Positions 19,121 to 27,500 of a stretch of DNA of 27,500 nt are shown one piece after another. A program made the position numbers and the translations under genes. Origin of the DNA: Neocallimastix lanati (nom. inval.) (lineage: Eukaryota; Neocallimastigomycota; Neocallimastigomycetes; Neocallimastigales; Neocallimastigaceae); contig JACVTC010000003.1 of assembly GCA_016946835.1 (NCBI GenBank), forward strand, positions 3,357,501-3,385,000, given 5' to 3'. The notes beneath the pieces are model-generated. The model was not told where the DNA came from and made no database searches. It was given only the letters and a program-made list of their open reading frames with translations. Position 1 is the first letter of the stretch; each line of letters opens with the position of its first letter.

Positions 19121-20129
19121 TTATTGTGAGGTTTCTTGAGTTTCTTCTCTTGGGAAATACAATTTTATTATTATTCCTGGTAAATTCTTGGTAACCACAA
19201 TTCTTTTTTTTTTTTTTTGTGTGTGTGTATGTGAGTTTGTGAATATGTGTTTTTATTTTTATTTTTGTTTTGTTTTTTATTTGTTTTATTTAATATATGA
19301 ATTTGATATTATTATTATTAATTATTATTAATTATTATTATTGATTATTATTATTGATTATCATTGATTATTATTGATTGTTGTTAATTATTATTATTAT
19401 TGTTATAAATATATATATATCATCAGATGTATAAACAATAAAAAAAATATAAATTAATAAAACAATAATGTTTGTTAATATTTTGAATTTTATTAATATT
19501 TCATAAATGAATTATTTTATTACTATTATTATTCCTTAGTATTTTAATAAACATACTTATCAAGTTTATCTTCAATGGGGGTCCAAGTATCTTTTGATTT
19601 TACAATTTCTATATCATTTTCTTGTATCAAATCATTTCTTTTATGATCTTCTATTACTTTTCTCTTTATAATTTCTGCTACAGTAACTGCTTTATTAATT
19701 GCATTACCTTTTCCTGTTATAACTAAAGGGTCTACCTTTGATTGATCCTTTTATTATTATTATTATTATTAAATATATTATAAATATATATTTAAAAAAT
19801 AAAAATAAAAATAAAATAAAAAAAAAAAAAATATTAAATTATTCAATTAATGATTTAAAGAAGTGGAAAGGATTTTATTTTTATTTTTATTTATTTATTT
19901 AATTAATTATTATTATTATTATTTCTTTTTTAGTAATACATATATATACATATATGAAAGTATTGAATGAAAAACAAACCATTAAATAATTTAATCCATA
20001 GGTAACATAATTTTTTATTTTTCCTTTAGTAGTGATATATAATTCATAATCTTTTTTATTAAGAATATTAATATCCATTTCACTTGGATCGAATTCAGTT
20101 TCAACTTCCGTTCTACGATAATTCTCCAT
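19121..20129 (-). CDS. Alba-domain nucleic-acid-binding protein
   Basis: Three exons, 20129-19980, 19747-19557 and 19202-19121, give 140 residues. The introns (232 and 354 nt) begin GTTTGT and GTATGT and end AG, and the exon joins fall in the right phase. The protein shows the Alba fold pattern: ITTKGKIKNYVTYGL (32-46), then ITGKGNAINKAVTVAEIIKR (60-79), DTWTP (103-107), and VVTKNLPGIIIKL near the end. The second segment is the family's most conserved part, with the Gly-x-Gly loop and an alternating basic helix. Alba proteins bind RNA or DNA; eukaryotic members include RNase P/MRP subunits of the Rpp20/Rpp25 type and mRNA-associated proteins. Which of these this is cannot be settled here. Stopping at the exon 2 stop would lose the last beta strand, which the third exon restores. 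Confidence 0.87.
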
Positions 20130-20188
20130 TATTATTTTGATTTAATTTAGAATATAAAAAATTTAAAAAATAAAAATAAAAATAAAAA

Positions 20189-20224
<36 letters not shown>

Positions 20225-20439
20225 TATTGATTAAAAAAAAAAAAAAAAAAATTATATTAATAATATATTTATTATTTATTATAATTATATATATTAAAAA
20301 AAAAATTTTTTTATAATAAGGTTAATTAAAAAATATTAATATTTTTTTTTTAATATTTTTTACTTATATTTTTATTTTTATTTTTTTTTTATGCCTGTGA
20401 ACTAAAAAAAAAAAAAAAAAAAAACAACCTTGGTTGAAT
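20130..20439. other. AT-rich spacer upstream of the Alba gene
   Basis: A/T homopolymers and (TA)n only (for example 20205-20222). An A run near 20405-20424 separates it from LINE-derived sequence. No gene or recognised signal. Confidence 0.6.
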
Positions 20440-20932
20440 TTTCTTTTAAGAAGCCTGGTTAAGACAAAAAAAATTTTTTTTTTTTCAATTTTTACTCTAT
20501 AAATTATTATCTAATAATGAATAATGAAGGAAAGCACTGGTAGGTAGAATTCATTTTGTTGGTTTCTTATATGGTCGTTTTTTTTTTTTTTTTTTTCTGA
20601 TCTCCTTTTTTTTTATAAAGAGAAACTATTGATACGTGATCTCATGATTTTCGAAAATCATCATTCCAAATACGATTAATTGAGGCTTTAAGAACATTTA
20701 AAACCAGATGAAATATTACTATTATTTTTACTAGATTCTTCTTTGCCAAGAATCAAAGCTTTAAAGTATTTCATTGGAAAATTTTGGTGAGATGTATACT
20801 ATATGTAGTAACATGAAACATGATCACCTGTTAAATCTAAAATAATAGAACAAAGAAATAACATTTTTAAAAATAAATAGTGTAGTATCCACTAAACTCT
20901 CCCCTGAACCACAAGAAAGATCATCAAAAATT

Positions 20933-20935
<3 letters not shown>
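20440..20935 (-). pseudogene. LINE fragment 4: decayed reverse transcriptase N-part
   Basis: On the minus strand a frame reads INRIWNDDFRKS, a stop, then DHVSIVSLYKKKGD (20686-20597). This fits the start of the LINE reverse transcriptase domain (W-x...V-x-I-x-x-x-x-KKGD). Other frames upstream read GKEESSKNNSNISSGFK and PIFDDLSCGSGESLVDTTLF; LTRLLKRKFNQG lies downstream near 20440-20480. Stops and frameshifts are frequent and T runs interrupt it, so it is dead. It directly follows the poly(A) end of LINE fragment 2. Confidence 0.6.
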
Positions 20936-20965
<30 letters not shown>

Positions 20966-21992
20966 GGCGCAAACTTGTTTCATCTTTATTAATTAAATAT
21001 ATGATAAAATGCATATAATAAAAAGAAAAAAAAATATAAAAAATAAACAAAAAAAAAACACAAAATAAAATAAAATAATGGTATAATATATTCTAGTTTC
21101 ATTTAATTAATATCAGTAAGACTTCACAAGGGCATTATTATATTGTAGTATAATAATTAATTTTGACTTCACAATGTTAATCATAATTTTAAGATACAAA
21201 ATTATAATCTTCATCGGTTGCGCTAGCCCTGCTGGCCTGTCTTACTATTTCTTCAGCATTGACGCTCTTGGTAGTAGTAGTACGATTCGATTTGAACCTA
21301 TGAACAAAGACTATTGCTGGCCAATAACAAAAGATATAATCGATTGAGGAAGAGCCGCAGTAATCACCAAGAATGGAGTATCAGAATAAGCACCTGATTT
21401 CATTTGGCACTTAAATAGATCCTTCCATTCCCTTGAACTGTTGTTAATACTTCGACCTCCAAGAAGGAAATTAAACACCTTTTCACACACACTAGAATCA
21501 ACATACACATTATTTTCATTATTATTACTAACATTACTAATAATACTATTACTAATATTACTATTACTAATATTACTATTACTAATATTACTATTACTAA
21601 TATTACTATTACTAATATTACTATTACTATTATTACTATTACTATTATTACTATTACTATTATTACTATTACTATTATTACTATTACTATTATTACTATT
21701 ACTATTATTACTATTACTATTATTACTATTACTATTATTACTATTACTATTATTACTATTACTATTATTACTATTACTATTATTACTATTACTATTATTA
21801 CTATTACTATTATTACTATTACTATTATTACTATTACTATTATTACTATTACTATTATTACTATTACTATTATTACTATTACTATTATTACTGTTGCTAT
21901 TATCATTATTACTATTAACAATATCATTTGTTAGGCTGCCACGGTTAAAAGCATTATATAAAAATAAAATTTTATCATTAAATTTACTACGA
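20936..21992 (-). mobile_element. LINE fragment 2: 5'-truncated 3' end with poly(A)
   Basis: The minus-strand fragment starts at 21992, next to the poly(A) tail of LINE fragment 1, and ends in its own 27-nt poly(A) (T run 20936-20962). Its frame runs from the border through RGSLTNDIV, a long Ser/Asn repeat (about 21520-21915) and then VFNFLLGGRS...SGAYSDTPFLV, ending at a TAG at 21311-21313. In the next frame KSVNAEEIVRQASRASA continues to a stop at 21189-21191. These parts match the C-terminal region of LINE fragment 1, so a premature stop plus a frameshift have inactivated it. The 3' end reads AATAAAGATGAAACAAGTTT before GCGCCGTT and the tail. Confidence 0.82.
21520..21915 (-). repeat. 15-bp coding microsatellite (Ser-Asn pentapeptides)
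   Basis: About five units read Ser-Asn-Ser-Asn-Ile and about 18 read Ser-Asn-Ser-Asn-Asn in the LINE frame. The 15-bp period keeps the frame open throughout: codon positions at 21506 and 21944 are in register. In LINE fragment 1 the same place holds a non-repetitive Asn/Ser-rich linker. Leucine- and Val/Ile-rich frames across this repeat are shadows. Confidence 0.85.
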
Positions 21993-23895
21993 TTTTTTTT
22001 TTTTTTTTTTTTTTTATAGCCGCAATTATTGCGAACTTTAATCTTTATTTATTTATTCTTATATAAAATACATGAATACTTTTAATTTTAATAAAAAATA
22101 AAAAACACAGAATTAATAAAATAAATAAATATTATTTGTTCAATTTGAACATAATAATAAATGAAATAGTGACGTGAAATAAAAAGTAATAATCAAAAAT
22201 AAGTGCATAAATAAATTCAGAAAAAAGTTCATAGGCAACGAATCTCACCTCCTTATGGATTAGGGTTTGAATTGACTATCTGAAAGAAATTAGGGTCTTC
22301 TCCTTCAGAGGCATTGGCCCTGCTAGCCTGTCTTACTGCATTTTCAGCGTTGATGCTCCTGGTTAGTTTGCGCTTATACTTTCGGAATAGTAACCTTTGC
22401 CGAGTACTAGCCCGAGGCATAATTTCTGTAAAGAGAGCCGCAGATCGCACCAAGAATGGTGTTTTTGAATAATAACCAGAAATGATTTGGTTCTTAAACA
22501 AAATATCCCATTCCTTTTTATAATTTAAATCTATTATATCTGCATCCCTTCCACCAAGAAGAAAGTTATATAATCGGTACCACGTCACATATGTATTTAC
22601 ACACTTATTATTCAGAAAATTACTTAAATTACCACGATTTTCACCAATTGAACTATTCACTAAATTAGAAGTAACGATATTATAAATTTCACTACTACTA
22701 ATATTAATAATTCTGTTTTCACTATCACTATTTCTTCTATTATTAACAATATTATTTCTATTGTTAATATTATTAATATTATATACTTCGTTACTACTAT
22801 CAGAATCAGAACTTAGTTCTATATTATTCATATCTGTGATAACAGTGTCTACATTACTATTAGATATTGGACCGTATTTAGAAATAATATAAAATATTTC
22901 ATAAAGAATTTCAATATCCTTAAAATATTTCATTCGAAATTCACGGAAAAGATAGCATTTAGAAAACCAATGTTCTAATCGAGGATTACTATTTTTTCTA
23001 TAACAACAAGGACACCTTCCAGGACAGTCTTCTTCAATCATTTTGGCGGCTTTGGCAACACGAGTATCGAATTTATATCCACATCTGACACGAAGTACCC
23101 ATCGGAAGCCAATGCGAAATTCAGGATATTTATAATTTAGCTTAAGATACTCTCTAGTTTTCTCAAAATTATTATTTTTATAAGCCTTAGCTTTGATTGA
23201 TTTTCCTGCCATATCTCTATCCCAGTAAAAGTTTAAAATAGCTTTTTTTGATGGAAATTTATCTAATATGTCAGCTAAAATTTTACTTTTTTTATCCCAT
23301 GCATGACGTCTACAACGAGATATATCTCTAAGTAAATCAGAGATAATACATTTCGAGTTTTTCCATTTTTTAAAACACCTTACCTGAGCAATCGCACATT
23401 TCGCCGAAAGAAGAGGAACGTTAAGTTCTTTAGAAACACAATAAAGGGAAGTAAAGCTATTCCCTTTAGAAAATTCTTCAATCCAGTATAATCCTGAATT
23501 AACTAGTGTCTGTGTACTTCTCCTTCTATCTTTGTTAGATCCAAGTAGAGGTGCATAATATGAAACTTGTCCAATTACTATAGCTGAAAATAACACTCTT
23601 TTATAAGGGATAGAAATATGAGGGTTCTTAAGAAATCCTTTTATGGAATAAAGTGCATTTCTAACTTTATTAATTATTCGCTGAATGATCGGTTTCAATT
23701 CTAAGTCATTTGAAAATGGTACACCTATGTAGGTATAGCAATTCGTTTTAGGTAACTCTTAACTTGAAAGATAAAAGGTAGGATTACTATTAATAAAGAA
23801 ATCTAGAAACATCCCCTCGTACTACTAGACTGGCACATTTATTGATACCAAATTACATTTCATTATTTCTAGCCCATTTACTGGCAAACTTTAAA
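21993..23895 (-). mobile_element. LINE fragment 1: 5'-truncated non-LTR retrotransposon
   Basis: This minus-strand fragment keeps the end of the reverse transcriptase, the C-terminal zinc knuckle, a 3' UTR (about 22016-22252) and a poly(A) tail (T run 21993-22015). The 3' UTR ends with the near-perfect stem CGCAATAATTGCG just before GCTAT and the tail. At its 5' end the frame KFASKWARNNEM, a stop, then FGINKCASLVVRGDVSRF (about 23891-23790) marks the RT region after the catalytic palm. A frameshift and a second stop follow before the long open frame. Confidence 0.85.
22253..23758 (-). pseudogene. LINE ORF2 C-terminal part: RT thumb and CCHC knuckle
   Basis: The frame is open for about 500 codons. 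It starts after a TAA at 23759-23761 with ELPKTNCYTYIGVPFSND, the usual end of the LINE palm, and has no ATG start because it is a fragment. It continues with the thumb-like GFLKNPHISIPYKRVLFSAI and YYAPLLGSNKDRR, then a CCHC knuckle (CPCC-x10-H-x4-C, around 23014-22955). An Asn/Ser-rich linker follows, then the C-terminal domain YNFLLGGRD...TPFLVRSAAL and RSINAENAVRQASRA. Upstream stops and a frameshift, plus the missing endonuclease and catalytic palm, make it non-functional. Host-gene status is unlikely. Confidence 0.82.
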
Positions 23896-24048
23896 GTTAC
23901 TACGAATATGATTGAAAAATAGACAATCAATTAACCAATGCTTTATCCATTGTTTATTACTTTTACAATAAGGACAAAAATTTAAACTTTCATTTATTTT
24001 AATCTTTTCATTAACAATCAAATTATACAATAAAAAAGGAACTCTTTT
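23878..24048 (-). pseudogene. LINE fragment 3: zinc-knuckle scrap
   Basis: A minus-strand frame from 24048 reads KRVPFLLYNLIVNEKIK, then FCPYC-x8-H-x4-C with KHWLIDCLFFNHIRS, and ends at a TAA at 23878-23880. It is a diverged second copy of the CCHC region of LINE fragment 1 (CPCC...LEHWFSKCYLF), so it belongs to a different element. Its end overlaps, in another frame, the start of the recognisable fragment 1 sequence, which places the junction at about 23890-23905. Confidence 0.78.
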
Positions 24049-24661
24049 AAAAAAAAAAAATAATATATATCTATGTATATAAAAAAATATATTATGTTTG
24101 TTTTTTATATCTTAAATATATATTTATACTAATAAAAAAGAATAAAATAAAATAAAATAAAATAAAATAATTGTAATATTTTCTTTTCTTTTTCTCTTCA
24201 ATTTTATTAAATCTTTATTTCTTTTTTTTTTTACTTTTATGTTTTTAAATAAATAAAATAATTATACAAAATTGATTGATTTTAAATGAATTTAAATTCA
24301 TTAATTAAAAAATTCATTATGTTCATTACTACTTTTTTTTTTTTTTTTTTTTTGAAAAAGTTTAAATATAATATGTATGTTAATATATATATACTTCTTA
24401 TTATTTATAATTAAAATAATAAAAGAGTTTCAATAAATTAATAAATTACTAATTAAATTATATAATTAAATTAAATTAATAATTATAATATAATTATATT
24501 ATAATATTTTTTTTTTAAATATAATAAATAAATTATTAAAAATATATATTATTTTTCAGTAATTTTTTCTTTAAACTATTATATAAATTAATAAAAAATA
24601 TCTTTAATTAAAATAATTTTGTAAAGAATTTAAAAAATTTAATATTAATTAATCTCTGTTT

Positions 24662-24696
<35 letters not shown>

Positions 24697-24973
24697 CTGA
24701 AGTATATTCATAAATAAATATTAATAATAAAAATAATAATAAAGTTATTTGACATATATATATTAAGTATATATAAAATCTAGTTGGTATTGCTTTGAAA
24801 TAAAAAAAAAATAATTTACAATTTTTTGTTCATTCATTCATTTATATTTTTTTTTCCTTTATAACAAAAATAAAAAAAAATTATAAATAAATATCATTAA
24901 TGGCATTTACAGGATTTAAATGAATAATTTAATTATAGAGGAAGATCTATTATATATATGTATCTATCATCTG
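24049..24973. other. AT-rich spacer between LINE cluster and PAM2 gene
   Basis: No gene. It contains (AAAAT)n near 24140-24168, a T run at about 24331-24353 and a (TA)n run at about 24665-24692. The last 70 bases before the PAM2-protein stop codon would form its 3' UTR. Confidence 0.6.
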
Positions 24974-26974
24974 TTATATCTTTTGAGTTTCGACTGGCTG
25001 ACTATTAATAGATAAAGTTGAGAATTCAGATGTAATATCATCCACTATAAATATAAGGAAGCAAAAAAAATTACAAATTTAATATGTATAAAAAATAATA
25101 ATAATAAAAATTAAATATTAAATTAAAATAATTAGTAAAAAAAAAAAAAATTTTTTTATATATATATTAATTATAAAAATATTAAAATATTTTTTAAAAT
25201 TTTTTTTAATATCTTTTAATCTTTAATCTATCACAATATATAATAAATAATGATATATATTGATATAGATATAGATATTTAAATTTATAAAATAAATTAT
25301 CATACTCTTTGGATATTGAATATCATTCTTGAAGGTGTTGGATGGAAACATCGTCGTTGTAGGCATTACATGGGTGGAGATAGTATCTTTTCCGTAAAAA
25401 CTTAGATTGATTGGAGGATTGGAATATTCTGAAGAAGAAGTAGTAGCAGAAGAAGAAGTAGGAAGAAGGAGTGAAGGATGAGGAGGTTGCGATTGTGGTT
25501 GTGATTGTGATTGTATTGATAATTGAGGTTGAGATTGAGGTGGTAATTGTGGTTGTGGTAGATGTTTATGAATGGATTTAAAATAATCATTCATTTGATG
25601 GAATTTTGGATTAATGAAAGCACCAAATAATTTAGCTCTCTCTATATCTACATCTTTATCCTTATAAATAAGATATTCATCATTGATACTGGTATCCTTG
25701 GTATAGGAGGTATCATTGGTATTTGTAATGAATGCATTGACTTCTTCATTTAAAGTTGGTGGTAAAGAAGAGGATGACCAATGACGAAATGCATTGGAAA
25801 ATGGTTGACCATTCATTCCATGATTATTCCTACTATTGGAAAGGAAAGATTCTTGACTGAAATTATGAGGAAGGGTGTTTTCTATGACAATGGGTTTTAT
25901 AGTGGTTGTAGAGGTGGCAACATAAGGTGAATGACTTTCAATGGAAGAAGTCATCGGCTGAAAACTGACATTCAATAAAGACGTGGATGAATCAACTAAT
26001 TCTTTATCTATTATATTTAAATTTTTAGTTTGAAGTGAACCCATACTATTATTTTTTGTTTGATGTGTTATCATTGGATGATTAATACTATCGGTTCTAT
26101 CATTGATATTTGGTTGTTGTTTTTGTTGTTGCTGTTGCTGTTGCTGTTGCTTCTGTAATAATGAAAAAGAATAATCATCTATTGAATTGGAATTTTTTAT
26201 CATTAAACCTGTGGCATTATTATTACCATTGTTGTTACTATTAAGTAGATTTAATTTATCCATAGAGTTTGGATGTTTCATCCAAAAACTTACAGATTCA
26301 GGACTGCTGTTTTCATTATTACTAATATTAGGATGTAGTTGTTGAAGATCATTATTTAGATTCATTGAAGCATATAACATTTCTTGATCATTTCTATAAT
26401 TTCCATTCATCATTACAGTAGATTTCAACTGACCAGAAAAACCTGGACTATTAATTATTGGTTTCGGAGTATTGGATAATGATTTTTCAGATACTCCCAT
26501 CTTATTATATAATCCCAATCCCATGGAGGAATATAGAGAAGCCGTAGAAACGATAGGCTCGTTACCCAATTGATTACTTAAATTATTATTATTATTATTC
26601 ATTGAATTTAACGTATTCATTCCATGATTAAATAATGAATTGTATATGGCCATTCCATTACTATTACCATTATCTTGAAAGGTATTAAGATTGACATTAA
26701 CATTAATATTTGATTGATTTTGAAATGGTGGATAACCATTGGCTGTATGTAAATAAAACATTGGATGATTCATTTCATTACCTTGACCTAGAATGATAGA
26801 ATCTTCAGTTATTCTTGAATGGACGGCTTCTGTTGGATTATTCTCTGTCAATTCATTTTTTTCTTGGAATGTCGTCATTGTTTGTTCTGGATTGGATGAA
26901 CTATTACAATATTGTTGAGAAGGATACTTTTCTATAGATGGATAAACAAAATAATGAATTCATTCAATTTCATA

Positions 26975-27019
<45 letters not shown>

Positions 27020-27489
27020 ATTATTACATTTTAATTTATTAGTATTATTAAGAATATTATTAATATTTATATTTTTTTATTAGTAGAAATATTATTTGTT
27101 ATATAATAAATCTTCATACTTATAAAATTTGGATTATCATAGTCAAAAAGAGTTTGCATTTCACTAGTGGGAAAAATTTCACTACTATTACTACCACTTA
27201 CATTGCCTGAATTATTAAGAGGTAAAGTAGAAGTGTTTGAATAAAGGGTAGAACCTGTGGAAAGATCGGAAAAATTATCACCATTTTTTTGTTGAGGTGT
27301 GGATATTGTGTTTTGCAATGAACTTATTAATTTATTTTTAATAGAAGGTTCAAATGCTTTGGCATTAACATTCATCTTTGAATCTTTAACTGCTACTATA
27401 TTAACATTTACATTTGAACTCACACCAGTACTACTTTTATTTGTATTTAAATTGCTATTATCATTACTATTTGTAGATAATCTTGACAT
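24974..27489 (-). CDS. PAM2-motif Asn/Ser/Gln-rich protein, possibly ataxin-2-like
   Basis: Exons 27489-27120, 26931-25306 and 25044-24974, joined in phase 1 across introns of 188 and 261 nt that start GTATGA, encode 688 residues from the ATG at 27489. The frame is still open to the window edge, so the real start may lie outside. Residues 37-48 read SKMNVNAKAFEP, an exact S-x-[LM]-N-x-x-A-x-x-F-x-P PAM2 motif, which binds the MLLE domain of poly(A)-binding protein. The rest is predicted disordered: Asn-rich tracts, poly-Gln near 383-397, a Pro/Gln-rich block near 590-616, and a short acidic end MDDITSEFSTL. No folded domain is seen. PAM2 followed by a long low-complexity tail fits ataxin-2/Pbp1, whose Lsm and LsmAD domains would lie upstream. 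A PAN3 pseudokinase is absent. The ataxin-2 identity is a hypothesis; the PAM2 call is strong. Confidence 0.8.
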
Positions 27490-27500
27490 GTTTGGAGTCT

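Noticed and set aside
21400-22019. Long Leu-rich and Val/Ile-rich frames
   Set aside because: Off-frame readings of the 15-bp microsatellite; the real frame is the Ser/Asn one that matches LINE fragment 1.
25402-25590. Minus-strand 62-codon His/Asn-rich frame
   Set aside because: Out-of-frame shadow of the Pro/Gln-rich part of the PAM2 protein.

Overview
The window looks like nuclear DNA of an extremely AT-rich eukaryote. Spacers are almost pure A/T, with homopolymer runs up to 44 nt. Genes carry short GT-AG introns of 160-360 nt, and host proteins have Asn/Ser/Gln-rich stretches. Together with the retroelement types, this best fits an anaerobic gut fungus (Neocallimastigomycota). That is an inference: another very AT-rich fungus or an amoebozoan cannot be excluded from this window alone.

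Only three host genes are supported. A plus-strand three-exon gene (7045-8064) encodes an NAA50-type N-terminal acetyltransferase. A minus-strand three-exon gene (19121-20129) encodes an Alba-domain nucleic-acid-binding protein. A minus-strand gene (24974 to the right edge) encodes a long Asn/Ser/Gln-rich protein with an exact PAM2 motif, the peptide that binds the MLLE domain of poly(A)-binding protein. It may be the C-terminal part of an ataxin-2/Pbp1-like protein whose N-terminus lies outside the window.

The rest is repeats and retroelements. At 986-1435 a tRNA-headed SINE of much higher GC content sits between perfect 15-bp target duplications. At 3815-5016 there is a heptamer minisatellite with no C on the plus strand, followed by a six-unit 50-55-bp tandem array (5204-5515). 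At 9888-13346 an internally deleted Ty1/copia element with a 910-codon open frame has inserted into a copy of an older repeat, with a TTAGT target duplication; another copy of that repeat lies at 17046-17485. Around 14421-16719 there is a duplicated A-C-A-X-C mosaic and a broken Ty3/gypsy protease remnant. From about 20440 to 24048 four truncated LINE fragments lie head-to-tail on the minus strand. Two of them end in poly(A) tails that directly abut the next fragment, and one carries a 15-bp microsatellite that reads in frame as Ser/Asn pentapeptides.

The three host genes show no operon-like link. Two of them (NAA50 and the PAM2 protein) have translation-related roles, but the Alba protein's role is less certain and the grouping may be chance. 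The retroelements are related to one another: the LINE lineage is the plausible source of the retroposition machinery that placed the SINE.
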